Positions 30,004-39,083 of a DNA stretch of 64,000 nucleotides are shown one piece after another. The stretch spans positions 6,453,593-6,517,592 of the forward strand of contig NZ_CP048833.1 of NCBI RefSeq assembly GCF_012971725.1, in the 5' to 3' direction. This stretch comes from Pseudomonas multiresinivorans. Lineage in GTDB: Bacteria > Pseudomonadota > Gammaproteobacteria > Pseudomonadales > Pseudomonadaceae. The position numbers were made by a program, and so were the translations under genes. Below the pieces are notes generated by a model. The model did not search any database. It was given only the letters and a program-made list of their open reading frames with translations, and was not told the origin of the DNA. The stretch's first letter is position 1. Every line of letters begins with the position of its first letter.

Positions 30004-31497
30004 TCAATCGTTACCGTGCAAACGCGCGGTGTGCTCGGCCAGAGCCACGGCGCGGAACATCGCACGGCGCTTGTTGATGGTTTCTTCCCACTCCGCTGCC
30101 GGGACCGAGTCGGCGACGATGCCGCCGCCGGCTTGCACGTGGAGTTCGCCGTTCTTGATCACCGCGGTGCGAATGGCGATGGCGGTATCCATGTTGCCAT
30201 TCCACGCGAGATAGCCCACGGCACCGCCGTAGACGCCACGCTTGACCGGCTCCAGCTCGTCGATGATTTCCATCGCACGGATCTTCGGCGCGCCGGACAG
30301 GGTGCCGGCCGGCAGGATGGCGCGCAGGGCGTCCATCGCCGAGAGCTCCGGCTTGAGCTGGCCGTTCACGTTGGAAACGATATGCATGACGTTGGAGTAA
30401 CGCTCGATCACCATCTGCTCGGTGACCTTCACGCTGCCGGTCTGCGACACGCGACCGACGTCGTTGCGGCCCAGGTCGATGAGCATCAGGTGCTCGGCGA
30501 TTTCCTTGGCATCGGACAGCAGGTCCTCTTCCAGCGCGCGGTCGGCTTCTTCGGTCGCGCCACGCGGGCGGGTGCCGGCGATGGGGCGTACGGTGACTTC
30601 GCCGTCCTCGACGCGCACCAGCACTTCCGGTGAGCTGCCCACGACGTGGAAGTCGCCGAAGTTGAAGAAGTACATGTAGGGCGTCGGGTTGAAGCAGCGC
30701 AGCGCACGGTACAGGTCAATCGGCGCGGCGGCGAAGTCGATGGACATGCGCTGCGACGGCACGACCTGCATGCAGTCACCGGCGAGGATGTACTCCTTCA
30801 CGGTGTCCACCGCCCGCTCGTAATCCTCGCGGGTGAAGCTGGCGCGGAACTGCGGCTCCGGTGCGTTGACCGCGCTGAAGTCCAGGCCGCGGCGCGGGGT
30901 GATCGGCTGGCGCAGGCGCTCCAGCAGTTCATCCAGTTGCGCCAGCCCCTTGTCGTAGGCGTCGGCCTGGGCTGGGTCGGCGAGGACAATCGCGTGCATC
31001 TTGCCGGCAAGGTTATCGAACACCACCACGGCGTCGGAGACCATCAGCAGGATGTCCGGATTGTTCAGCGGGTCCGGGTTCGGGCACTGCGCCAGGCGCG
31101 GCTCGACGTAGCGCACGCAGTCATAGGCGAAGTAGCCGACCAGTCCACCGTTGAAGCGCGGCAGGCCTGCGATAGTCGGCACGCGGTAGCGATCCTTGAA
31201 CTCCTCGACGAAGGCCAGCGGATCGGCGCATTCGAAGCTCTCGGTCTCGGCGCCATCGACCTTGATGCTCGCCTGGTGGCCGTAGACGCGCAGCACGGTG
31301 CGGCTGGGCAGGCCGATGATCGAGTAGCGGCCCCACTTTTCGCCGCCCTGCACGGACTCGAGCAGGTAGGTGTTCGGGCCGTCGGCGAGCTTGAGGTAGA
31401 TCGACAGCGGGGTGTCGAAGTCGGCAAGGGTTTCGCAGGTCAGCGGAATGCGGTTGTAGCCTTCGGCGGCCAGGCGCTGGAAATCTTCGCGGGTCAT
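30004..31497 (-). CDS. trpE: Anthranilate synthase component I
   Basis: 497 residues. Converts chorismate and ammonia (from TrpG) to anthranilate; feedback-inhibited by tryptophan through the N-terminal domain. Chorismate-binding core motifs are NPTPYMYFFNFGDFHVVGSSPE, RPIAGTRPRGATEEAD and LPAGTLSGAPKIRAMEII. The start ATG (31495-31497) gives MTREDFQRLAAEGYNRIPL; the frame is open further upstream without homology. A two-Trp leader lies 72 bp upstream inside the end of gph. Confidence 0.96.
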   Translation of the reverse strand: MTREDFQRLAAEGYNRIPLTCETLADFDTPLSIYLKLADGPNTYLLESVQGGEKWGRYSIIGLPSRTVLRVYGHQASIKVDGAETESFECADPLAFVEEFKDRYRVPTIAGLPRFNGGLVGYFAYDCVRYVEPRLAQCPNPDPLNNPDILLMVSDAVVVFDNLAGKMHAIVLADPAQADAYDKGLAQLDELLERLRQPITPRRGLDFSAVNAPEPQFRASFTREDYERAVDTVKEYILAGDCMQVVPSQRMSIDFAAAPIDLYRALRCFNPTPYMYFFNFGDFHVVGSSPEVLVRVEDGEVTVRPIAGTRPRGATEEADRALEEDLLSDAKEIAEHLMLIDLGRNDVGRVSQTGSVKVTEQMVIERYSNVMHIVSNVNGQLKPELSAMDALRAILPAGTLSGAPKIRAMEIIDELEPVKRGVYGGAVGYLAWNGNMDTAIAIRTAVIKNGELHVQAGGGIVADSVPAAEWEETINKRRAMFRAVALAEHTARLHGND

Positions 31498-31545
31498 GAT
31501 CAGCCTCGTGGAATGAGGAGGTAACGGACTTGGGTGCACACACGC

Positions 31546-31560
31546 GCCGGGCGAACCGGC
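31546..31560 (-). promoter_or_regulatory. Stem-loop in the trpE leader
   Basis: GCCGG-TTCGC-CCGGC on the transcript strand between the leader stop and trpE. The adjacent GGCGCG can alternatively pair with CGCGCC at the leader-peptide end. There is no U-tract, unlike the trpG leader, so control may act through ribosome access or Rho and not an intrinsic terminator. Confidence 0.45.
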
Positions 31561-31569
31561 CAAAGGAGG

Positions 31570-31614
31570 TCAGGCGCGCCAGCGCCAGCGGGCCAGGGCC
31601 TTGATGACCTTCAT
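31570..31614 (-). CDS. trpL: trp leader peptide upstream of trpE, nested in gph
   Basis: 14 codons: MKVIKALARWRWRA then TGA. The two Trp codons and the ARWRWRA end are identical to the leader before trpG. The reading frame is the same as gph and uses the same stop, so this peptide is also the C-terminus of Gph. Separate translation requires a trpE promoter inside the gph 3' region. The ATG (31612-31614) has only a weak upstream purine site. Confidence 0.6.
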   Translation of the reverse strand: MKVIKALARWRWRA

Positions 31615-32388
31615 CCAGAGTGTGTGGGGAGCCGTTTCCACGGTGCTGTCTCGCTGAGCGGGTTTTGAAGCGGAGTCGGGCAACACTATCGCTTTGCTCG
31701 AGTCGAAGCAAGGCAGCAGATGGCGCAGGTCGTCGAGCACCAGCGTCGGGGTTTCCTCGGCGATGGGGCGGCCATGGTTGTAGCCGTAGCTCAGGCCAAC
31801 GCTGCGAACGCCAGCGGCTTTGGCGGCAAGGATGTCGTTGCGCGAGTCGCCGACGAACAGGGTCTGTTCCGCCGACACGCCGGCCATCTTCATCACGAAC
31901 AGCAGCGCAGCCGGGTCGGGCTTCTGCTGCGGCAGGGTGTCGCCGCCGATGATCCAGCGGAAGAATTTCCCCAGCTTCATTTCGTCCAGCAGCGGACCGA
32001 CGAAGCGCTCGGGCTTGTTGGTGATCAGCGCCAGCTCGACGCCGCGCTTCTTCAGCCACTTCAGGGTCTCGATGACGCCGGGGTAGACCACGGTCAACGC
32101 ATGGCTGTCGGCGTAGGCGTCCATGAAGAGTTCCAGTGCGCGCTCGGTGTCTTCCTCGCTGACACTTTCATGCTCGATGTCACCCGCCAGGGCGCGGCGC
32201 ACCAGTACGCGCGCACCGTTGCCGACCCAGTGACGCACGGCGTCCAGGCCGGCCGGCTGGCGCCCAAGCGCCAGCAGCATCTTGTCCACCGCCGCGGCGA
32301 GGTCGGGGACCGAGTCCACCAGGGTGCCGTCCAGGTCGAACATCACCAGACGCGGCAGCCCGGCGAACGGCAGTTGTGCAGCGCTCAT
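31570..32388 (-). CDS. gph: Phosphoglycolate phosphatase
   Basis: 272 residues, HAD superfamily: motif I DLDGTLVDS, motif II ITNKPERF, motif III QQKPDPAALL, motif IV FVGDSRNDILAAKAAG. Dephosphorylates 2-phosphoglycolate. The ATG (32386-32388) overlaps the rpe stop. The last 14 residues coincide with the trp leader peptide; the roughly 35 residues before them (SKAIVLPDSASKPAQRDSTV...) look like a loose linker outside the HAD fold. Confidence 0.93.
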   Translation of the reverse strand: MSAAQLPFAGLPRLVMFDLDGTLVDSVPDLAAAVDKMLLALGRQPAGLDAVRHWVGNGARVLVRRALAGDIEHESVSEEDTERALELFMDAYADSHALTVVYPGVIETLKWLKKRGVELALITNKPERFVGPLLDEMKLGKFFRWIIGGDTLPQQKPDPAALLFVMKMAGVSAEQTLFVGDSRNDILAAKAAGVRSVGLSYGYNHGRPIAEETPTLVLDDLRHLLPCFDSSKAIVLPDSASKPAQRDSTVETAPHTLWMKVIKALARWRWRA

Positions 32389-33062
32389 CACTTGCGCGCC
32401 TGCGCCAGCTCGGCATGCATGGCGCGAATGACCTCGGCGTAGTCCGGTGCGTTGAAGATGGCGGAGCCAGCGACGAAGGTGTCGGCGCCAGCAGCGGCGA
32501 TCTCGCGGATGTTCTTCACGTTCACCCCGCCGTCGATTTCCAGGCGGATGTCGCGGCCGGAAGCGTCGATCAGCGCGCGGGCTTCACGCAGCTTGTCGAG
32601 GGTGCCGGGGATGAACTTCTGCCCGCCGAAGCCGGGGTTCACGCTCATCAGCAGGACCATGTCGATCTTGTCCATCACGTACTTCAGCGCGTCCAGCGAG
32701 GTGGCCGGGTTGAATACCAGACCGGCCTTGCAACCACCGTCCTTGATCAGTTGCAGGGAACGGTCGATGTGCTGGGTGGCTTCGGGATGGAAGGTGATGT
32801 AGGTGGCGCCGGCTTCGATGAAGTCGCCGATGATGCGGTCAACCGGGGAAACCATCAGGTGCACGTCGATGGGCGCGGTGACGCCGTACTTGCGCAGGGC
32901 CGTGCAGACCATCGGGCCGATGGTCAGGTTCGGCACGTAGTGGTTGTCCATCACATCGAAGTGGACGATGTCGGCGCCGGCGGCGAGCACCTTGTCCACA
33001 TCCTCGCCCAGGCGGGCGAAATCGGCGGACAGGATCGACGGAGCGATGGCGTAGGGTTGCAT
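32388..33062 (-). CDS. rpe: Ribulose-phosphate 3-epimerase
   Basis: 224 residues. Interconverts ribulose-5-P and xylulose-5-P. TIM-barrel motifs ILSADFARLGED, HFDVMDNHYVPNLTIGP, HLMVSPVDR, MSVNPGFGGQKFIP and LEIDGGVN carry the catalytic Asp and metal-binding His residues. The ATG (33060-33062) has AGAGGTG upstream. Coupled to gph by 1-nt overlap. Confidence 0.96.
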   Translation of the reverse strand: MQPYAIAPSILSADFARLGEDVDKVLAAGADIVHFDVMDNHYVPNLTIGPMVCTALRKYGVTAPIDVHLMVSPVDRIIGDFIEAGATYITFHPEATQHIDRSLQLIKDGGCKAGLVFNPATSLDALKYVMDKIDMVLLMSVNPGFGGQKFIPGTLDKLREARALIDASGRDIRLEIDGGVNVKNIREIAAAGADTFVAGSAIFNAPDYAEVIRAMHAELAQARK

Positions 33063-33253
33063 GGCGCACCTCTGTGGGCGGAAATCACGGATGGCGCGCA
33101 TTGTAGCCGCTCGGACGGCTGGAAGGGGACTGGGCCGATAGTCGATGCCGGGCGGGGCAAGCCCAGGCGGAAATTCAGGCAAAAAAAATCGCGGACCGGT
33201 CCCGCCGCCGCGGGTGAGCACGGCGACGGGAACGTCCGCGAAACACTGTGAAC

Positions 33254-34081
33254 TCAGGAAGTCGGGGCGGTACGCAGTTTCTCGCTGCGGCCACGCAGCC
33301 ACTCGAGGGTCAGCAGGAGCAGGACGGAGAAGCCGATCAGCAGGGTCGCCGCGGCGGCGATGGTCGGGCTGAGGTTCTCGCGGATGCCGCTGAACATCTG
33401 GCGCGGCAGGGTGGCCTGCTCGGGGCCGGCAAGGAACAGGGTCACCACCACTTCATCGAAGGACGTGGCGAAGGCGAACAGCGCACCGGAAATCACCCCC
33501 GGAGCGATCAGCGGCAGGGTGACTTTGAAGAAGGTCAGCACCGGCGGCGCGCCCAGGCTGGCGGCGGCGCGCACCAGGTTGTAGTTGAAGCCCTGCAGGG
33601 TCGCCGACACGGTGATGATGACGAAGGGCACACCGAGCACCGCGTGGACGATGATCAGCGAGATGTAGCTGTTGCCCAGGCCCAGCGGCGCGAAGAACAG
33701 GTAGCTCGCCACGCCGATGATCACCACCGGCACGACCATCGGCGAGATCACCAGGCTCATGATCAGCGCCTTGCCGCGGAAGTCTCCGCGGGTCAGGCCG
33801 ATCGACGCCAGGGTGCCGAAGACCATGGCCAGCACGGTGGCCGCCGGGGCGACGATGATGCTGTTGGTCAGCGCACGCATCCACTCGGCGGAGTTGAAGA
33901 AGTCGGCGTACCAGCGCAGGGAGAAGCCCTGCAGCGGGTAGACCAGGAAGGTGCCGGAGTTGAACGACAGCGGCACGATGACCAGTACCGGCAGCACCAG
34001 GAACAGCAGGATCAGGCCGCAGAGGATGCGCAGGGTGTAGAACCACACGCGCTCGACCGGGGACATGTACGGGCTCAGCAT
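33254..34081 (-). CDS. agtD: ABC transporter permease (agtD-type, PotC-like)
   Basis: 275 residues with six membrane segments and the inner-membrane permease loop RAAASLGAPPVLTFFKVTLPLIAPG (EAA motif). Belongs to the spermidine/putrescine (PotC) group. The ATG at 34079-34081 has AGGAGA upstream. Last gene of the transporter operon. Symbol by synteny with agtABCD for GABA and 5-aminovalerate uptake in P. aeruginosa. Confidence 0.85.
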   Translation of the reverse strand: MLSPYMSPVERVWFYTLRILCGLILLFLVLPVLVIVPLSFNSGTFLVYPLQGFSLRWYADFFNSAEWMRALTNSIIVAPAATVLAMVFGTLASIGLTRGDFRGKALIMSLVISPMVVPVVIIGVASYLFFAPLGLGNSYISLIIVHAVLGVPFVIITVSATLQGFNYNLVRAAASLGAPPVLTFFKVTLPLIAPGVISGALFAFATSFDEVVVTLFLAGPEQATLPRQMFSGIRENLSPTIAAAATLLIGFSVLLLLTLEWLRGRSEKLRTAPTS

Positions 34082-34097
34082 CTTCTTGTTCTCCTCA

Positions 34098-35345
34098 TCA
34101 GCCCAGGCGCAGGCGGCTCGCGCCCACCAGCCAGCCATAGATCACGTAGAGCACCAGGGTGGCGAACAGCAGCAGGCCGCCCAGGGCTGTGGCCATGCCC
34201 CAGTTGATGGTGGTGTTGGTGTAGAAGGCGACGAAGTAGCTGACCATCTGATCGTTCGGGCTGCCCAGCAGCGCCGGGGTGATGTAGTAGCCGATCGACA
34301 GGATGAACACCAGCAGGCAACCGGCGCCGACGCCAGCGACGGTCTGCGGGAAGTAGACCTTCCAGAAGCTGGCGAACGGGTGGCAGCCCAGGGAAATCGC
34401 GGCGCGCATGTAGCTCGGGGAAATACCCTTCATCACGCTGTAGATCGGCAGGATCATGAACGGCAACATGATGTGCACCATGGAGATGTACACGCCGGTG
34501 CGGTTGAACACGAGCTGCAGCGGCTGGTCGATCAGGCCCATCTTCAGCAGCGCGCCGTTGATCAGGCCGCCCGACTGCAGCAGCACGATCCACGCGGCGA
34601 CGCGCACCAGGATCGAGGTCCAGAACGGCAGCAGCACCATGATCATCAGCAGGTTGGACTTGCGGGTCGGCAGGATCGCCAGCAGGTAGGCCAACGGGTA
34701 GGCCAGCGCCAGGCAGATCAGGGTGATCACCGCGCCCATCCAGAAGGTGCGGGCGAAGATGTCCAGGTAGATCGACTGGTCGGGCGTGGCGCGGGCGATT
34801 TCACCCAGGTCATCGATGCGGTGATCGAGCGCCGCCAGCAGGTAATAGGGAGTGACGGAACTGGCGTTGCGACGGATCGCCTGCCAGTAGGCCGGGTCGC
34901 CCCAGCGCTCGTCGAGGGCTTCCATCGCGTCCTTGTACGACGCCGGCTGCTCCTTGAACGGCAGCGCGCGGGCAGTCTTGGACAGCAGGCTGCGGTAGCC
35001 GGCCAGTTCCATGTTCAGGCGCTTGGAGAGGTCACCGATGGTCTGGTTCTTGCGCGCGGCGACCAGGTCTTCGCTCAGCGCCTTGTACACCGCGTCCGAG
35101 GGCAGCGACTTGCCGTCCCATTCGGAAATGGCGTTGACGGTCAGCGGCATCGCGCCGACGACCTCGGGGTTGTTCACGCTCTTGTAGAGCAGCGCCGCGA
35201 TGGGCACCAGGAAGGTCAGCAGCAGGAAGACCAGCAGGGGCAGCACCAGCGCCTGGGACTTCAGACGGTTCATCCGCTCCGCGCGCGCCAGGCGCTGCTT
35301 GAGGGTGGGGCCGGCGACCTCGTTCAGAGACACAGCGGTGGCCAT
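34098..35345 (-). CDS. agtC: ABC transporter permease (agtC-type, PotB-like) with large periplasmic insert
   Basis: 415 residues. A first membrane helix (LVLPLLVFLLLTFLVPIAALL) is followed by about 140 polar residues, then the usual five further helices and an EAA loop (MRAAISLGCHPFASFWKVYF). PotB-type permeases are usually near 280-310 residues, so the 50-190 insert is notable. It may dock the binding protein. Start ATG 35343-35345 with GGAG. Confidence 0.85.
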   Translation of the reverse strand: MATAVSLNEVAGPTLKQRLARAERMNRLKSQALVLPLLVFLLLTFLVPIAALLYKSVNNPEVVGAMPLTVNAISEWDGKSLPSDAVYKALSEDLVAARKNQTIGDLSKRLNMELAGYRSLLSKTARALPFKEQPASYKDAMEALDERWGDPAYWQAIRRNASSVTPYYLLAALDHRIDDLGEIARATPDQSIYLDIFARTFWMGAVITLICLALAYPLAYLLAILPTRKSNLLMIMVLLPFWTSILVRVAAWIVLLQSGGLINGALLKMGLIDQPLQLVFNRTGVYISMVHIMLPFMILPIYSVMKGISPSYMRAAISLGCHPFASFWKVYFPQTVAGVGAGCLLVFILSIGYYITPALLGSPNDQMVSYFVAFYTNTTINWGMATALGGLLLFATLVLYVIYGWLVGASRLRLG

Positions 35346-35364
35346 AGCGAACTCCGGTAAAACG

Positions 35365-35382
35365 GGCCGCCCGAGGGCGGCC
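35365..35382 (-). other. Intercistronic hairpin between agtB and agtC
   Basis: GGCCGCCC-GA-GGGCGGCC with no U-tract, between the binding-protein and first permease genes. Such hairpins often protect the upstream message, giving more binding protein than permease. Confidence 0.45.
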
Positions 35383-35473
35383 AAGGTGTGGTGTCAGGAG
35401 GAACCGCCGCGAGGGGGAACGGCGGCTCCGGTCCGTCGCGGCTCGGGCAGTCGCGACGGCAAGGGACGGCTGC

Positions 35474-36523
35474 TTACTTGGCAGCCCAGGCGTTGAAGCG
35501 CTGTTCCAGCTGCTCGCCGTAGTCAGCCCAGAAGGTCACGTCCATGCCCACCTGGCCCTGCATGTTTTCCGGGGTGGTCGGCATGTCTTTCAGCAGGTCC
35601 TTGCTCAGCAGCGGTACGGCGTTCTTGTTGACCGGGCCGTAGGCGATGTTCTCGGAGTAGGTCTTCTGCTGCTCGGGCTGAACCGAGAAGGCGATGAACT
35701 TGAGGCTCTCGTCCTTCTTCTTGGCGCCTTTGGGGATGGCCCAGGCGTCGAAGTCGTAGATGCCGCCGTTCCAGACGATCTTCAGGTTGCTCTCTTTCTG
35801 CACGGCGGCGATGCGGCCGTTGTAGGCGGAGCTCATGACCACGTCACCGGAGGCGAGGTACTGCGGCGGCTGGGCGCCTGCTTCCCACCACTGGATGCTC
35901 GGCTTGATCTGGTCGAGTTTCTTGAAGGCGCGGTCCTGGCCGTCCTTGGTGGCCAGCACCTTGTAGACGTCCTTGGGCGCGACGCCGTCGGCCATCAGGG
36001 CGAATTCCAGGGTGTACTTGGCGCCCTTGCGCAGGCCGCGCTTGCCCGGGAATTTCTGGGTGTCCCAGAAATCCGCCCAGCTGGTCGGCGCGCTCTTCAG
36101 CTTGTCGGCGTTGTAGGCCAGCACGGTGGACCAGACGAAGAAGCCGACGCCGCAGTTGCTGACGGCGCCCGGCACGTAGTCTTCGGCCTTGCCGAGGATG
36201 GCCGGGTCGATTTCTTCGAACAGGCCTTCGTCACAGCCGCGGGCCAGTTCCGGCGATTCGACTTCCACCAGGTCCCAGGAAACGCTGTTGGTGTCGACCA
36301 TGGCCTTCACCTTGGCCATCTCGCCGTTGTATTCGCCGGCGACGATCTTGTTGCCGGTGGATTTTTCGTAGGGCTCGTAGAACGCCTTCACCTGGGCATT
36401 CTTGTTGGCGCCGCCGAAGGACACCACGGTCAGGTCGGTGGCGGCCATGGACTGGGCCGCAAAGGCCACGCCCAGAGTCAGCGCTGCGAGTTTGAGCCCC
36501 GATGCTTTCAAGGACTTCGACAT
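35474..36523 (-). CDS. agtB: Periplasmic substrate-binding protein of the agt transporter
   Basis: 349 residues. A Sec signal peptide (to about 33, cleavage near AQSMA-ATD) precedes a PotD-type fold: LTVVSFGGANKNAQVKAFYE, GKRGLRKGAKYTLEFALMADG, VVMSSAYNGRIAAV. It binds the substrate (4-aminobutyrate/5-aminovalerate by synteny) and delivers it to AgtCD. Start ATG 36521-36523 with GGAGAC. A close paralogue is encoded at 37882-38919. Confidence 0.85.
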   Translation of the reverse strand: MSKSLKASGLKLAALTLGVAFAAQSMAATDLTVVSFGGANKNAQVKAFYEPYEKSTGNKIVAGEYNGEMAKVKAMVDTNSVSWDLVEVESPELARGCDEGLFEEIDPAILGKAEDYVPGAVSNCGVGFFVWSTVLAYNADKLKSAPTSWADFWDTQKFPGKRGLRKGAKYTLEFALMADGVAPKDVYKVLATKDGQDRAFKKLDQIKPSIQWWEAGAQPPQYLASGDVVMSSAYNGRIAAVQKESNLKIVWNGGIYDFDAWAIPKGAKKKDESLKFIAFSVQPEQQKTYSENIAYGPVNKNAVPLLSKDLLKDMPTTPENMQGQVGMDVTFWADYGEQLEQRFNAWAAK

Positions 36524-36591
36524 TATTGTTGTCTCCACAGTGTGCAGTTTGTTTTTCTTGGATGCGTCCGGGAGTGGCCGGTCCGCTTTCG

Positions 36592-37701
36592 TTACGCCGC
36601 GGACAGTGGGTCGAGCGCGCGGACGTGCTCGACTTCCCAGCCCAGCGGAACCACGTCGCCAACACTGAGCGCGGGATCGAGCTCGGCGATCGGCTGTTTG
36701 ACGAAGAAATCGGTACGGCCGCAGACCTCCAGGCGAATGCGCACGTGGTCGCCCAGGTAGATGAACTCGGCGACGCGGCCGGAGAAGCGGTTCACGCAGT
36801 TTTCGCTGTGGCCGTTGAGGCGCACGCGCTCGGGGCGGATCGACAGGCTGACGGTGTCGCCGACGTTGCCGACGTTGACCGCCAGCGCCTCGACCTTCTC
36901 GCCACGGGCCAGGCCCACGGTGCAGCGGTCGCCATCGCGGGCCTGGAGCTGGCCGGCGATGCGGTTGTTCTCGCCGATGAAGTTGGCGACGAAGGAGTTG
37001 CGCGGGTGCTCATAGAGCTCGGCCGGCGGGGCGATCTGCTGGATCTCGCCCTGGTGGAACACGGCCACGCGGTCGGACATGGTCAGGGCTTCGCCCTGGT
37101 CGTGGGTCACGTAGACCACGGTCACGCCGAGGCGCTGGTGGATGTGCTTGATCTCCATCTGCATGTGTTCACGCAGCTGTTTATCCAGCGCACCCAGGGG
37201 TTCGTCCATCAGCACCAGTTGCGGCTCGAAGACCAGCGCGCGGGCCAGGGCCACACGTTGCTGCTGGCCACCGGAAAGCTGGGCGGGATAACGGCCGGCG
37301 AAGCTGTCGAGCTGAACCATGGACAGCGCACGTTTCACGCGCTCGCTGACATCGGTCTTGCTCATGCCGCGCACGGAGAGCGGGAAGGCCAGGTTCTCGG
37401 CCACCGTCATGTGCGGGAACAGGGCATAGTTCTGGAACACCATGCCGATGTCGCGCTTGTGCGGGGGGACGTTGTTGATGGCGCGGCCGGCGAGCTGGAT
37501 TTCACCGGCGGTAGGAGTTTCGAAACCGGCCAGCATCATCAGGCTGGTGGTCTTGCCGGAACCGGAAGGCCCCAGCAGTGTCAGGAATTCGCCTTTGCGA
37601 ATGTCCAGATTGAGGTCCTTCACGATGAGGGATTCGCCGTCGTAGCTCTTCTGCACGCCACGGAAACTCACCAGCACATCGTTTGCCTGATTCTCGGCCA
37701 T
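36592..37701 (-). CDS. agtA: ABC transporter ATP-binding protein
   Basis: 369 residues, PotA type. Walker A GPSGSGKTT, signature LSGGQQQRVALARAL, Walker B LVLMDEPLGALD, switch His in VTHDQGEA, then a TOBE regulatory domain (about 270-360). Powers the agt permeases. Start ATG 37699-37701 with AAGGTG; a GTG one codon earlier is too close to the RBS. Confidence 0.92.
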   Translation of the reverse strand: MAENQANDVLVSFRGVQKSYDGESLIVKDLNLDIRKGEFLTLLGPSGSGKTTSLMMLAGFETPTAGEIQLAGRAINNVPPHKRDIGMVFQNYALFPHMTVAENLAFPLSVRGMSKTDVSERVKRALSMVQLDSFAGRYPAQLSGGQQQRVALARALVFEPQLVLMDEPLGALDKQLREHMQMEIKHIHQRLGVTVVYVTHDQGEALTMSDRVAVFHQGEIQQIAPPAELYEHPRNSFVANFIGENNRIAGQLQARDGDRCTVGLARGEKVEALAVNVGNVGDTVSLSIRPERVRLNGHSENCVNRFSGRVAEFIYLGDHVRIRLEVCGRTDFFVKQPIAELDPALSVGDVVPLGWEVEHVRALDPLSAA

Positions 37702-37881
37702 CACCGCACCTTTGTTTTTTTGTAAATGCCGTTGATCTCAAGACTAGAGAAGCAACACCTACGCGCAAATCGGGCGGTATGAGAGATTGCTATAAGGCTT
37801 AGAGAGGATGCTTTGTAGGGATCGCCCTACAAAAACCAGGGAAACCAACTGCCGACCAAGGGCTGGCCGGCAGTCCGCCGA

Positions 37882-38919
37882 TCAGCGCTTGGCCCAGGCC
37901 TGGAAGCGCTTCTCCAGCGCGTCGCCATGCTCGGTCCAGAACGCCACATCCATGCCGACGGCATTGGCGATGTTCTGTGGCGCGGTCGGCAGGTTGGCGG
38001 CCACGTCCGGCGCCAGCAACTCCACCGCCTTGCGGTTGGTCGGGCCGTAGGAAATGTTTTCGGCGAAGGCCTTCTGCTGTTGCGGCTGGCTGGCGAAGTT
38101 GACGAACTGTTCGGCCAGTTCCTTCTTGAACACGCCCGAGGGCAGCGCCCAAAAATCGAAGTCGTAGATGCCGCCGGCCCAGACCATGCGAAAGCCCTTC
38201 TGCTCGCCCTGCGCGGCGGCGATCCGGCCGTTGTAGGCGGAGCTCATCACCACCGTGCCGTCGGCGAGATCACGCACCGGGTCCTGGCCGGACTTCCACC
38301 AGTTGATGTTCGGCTTCAGTTCATCGAGCTTGCGGAAGGCGCGATCGACACCGTCATTGGTGGACAGCACCTTGTAGACGTCCTTGGGCGCGACGCCGTC
38401 GGCCATCAGGGCGAATTCCAGGCTGTACTTCGCGCCCCAGCGCAGGCCGCGCTTGCCGGGGAATTTCTTCGTGTCCCAGAAATCCGCCCAGCTGCTGGGC
38501 GTGCCCTGCAGCTTGTTCTGGTTGTAGGCCAGCAGCGTGGTCCAGACGAAGATGCCGACGCCGCACGGCTGCACCGCACCGGGAACGAAGTCGGCTGTGT
38601 TGCCGAGGGTCTTGGGGTCGAGCTTCATGAACAGCCCTTCCTCGCAGCCGCGCGCGAGCTCGGGGGCCTCGACTTCCACCACGTCCCAGGACACGTGGCT
38701 GATCTCCACCATGCGCTTGAGCTTGGCCAGGTCGCCGTTGTAGGAGCCGTGGACGACGGAGTTGCCGGTCACTTCCTTGAACGGTTTGTAGAAGGCCGCC
38801 TCCTGGGCTTCCTTGTTCGCGCCACCGAAGGAAATCACCGTGACGTAGTCCGCCAGCGCCGGCATCGCAGCGCCCCCCAGCAGGCCGAACAGCAGCCCTC
38901 CCCTTACCGCTCGCAACAT
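37882..38919 (-). CDS. Second PotD-type periplasmic binding protein (paralogue in the agt locus)
   Basis: 345 residues, signal peptide to about 23 (PALA-DYV). Closely similar throughout to the binding protein at 35474-36523 (shared ELARGCxEGLF, SWADFWDT, GVAPKDVYKVL, MSSAYNGRIAA). It may offer another specificity to the same permease. It lies upstream of agtA after a 180-bp gap. AAGGAG before the ATG. Corresponds to PA0602 by order. Confidence 0.85.
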   Translation of the reverse strand: MLRAVRGGLLFGLLGGAAMPALADYVTVISFGGANKEAQEAAFYKPFKEVTGNSVVHGSYNGDLAKLKRMVEISHVSWDVVEVEAPELARGCEEGLFMKLDPKTLGNTADFVPGAVQPCGVGIFVWTTLLAYNQNKLQGTPSSWADFWDTKKFPGKRGLRWGAKYSLEFALMADGVAPKDVYKVLSTNDGVDRAFRKLDELKPNINWWKSGQDPVRDLADGTVVMSSAYNGRIAAAQGEQKGFRMVWAGGIYDFDFWALPSGVFKKELAEQFVNFASQPQQQKAFAENISYGPTNRKAVELLAPDVAANLPTAPQNIANAVGMDVAFWTEHGDALEKRFQAWAKR

Positions 38920-39083
38920 CTTCTTCTCCTTGTTATCACGACGTACCGCATGAAGCGGGCAATCATTCCCTGCCTCACGCCCGCTAGATAGACGGTTTGT
39001 TACAGAAATCGGACACGTCGCACAGAGTGAAGGGAAAATTCAGCGAGCCATCTGCCGCAGATCAAACCAGCGGCACGGGTCGG

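Noticed and set aside
12529..31614. Near-identical sequences encoding ARWRWRA at 12529 and 31570 as possible attachment-site duplication of the tailocin
   Set aside because: Both precede trp genes and carry tandem Trp codons before a stop. Trp leader peptides explain them better. The right copy is not at the tailocin edge.
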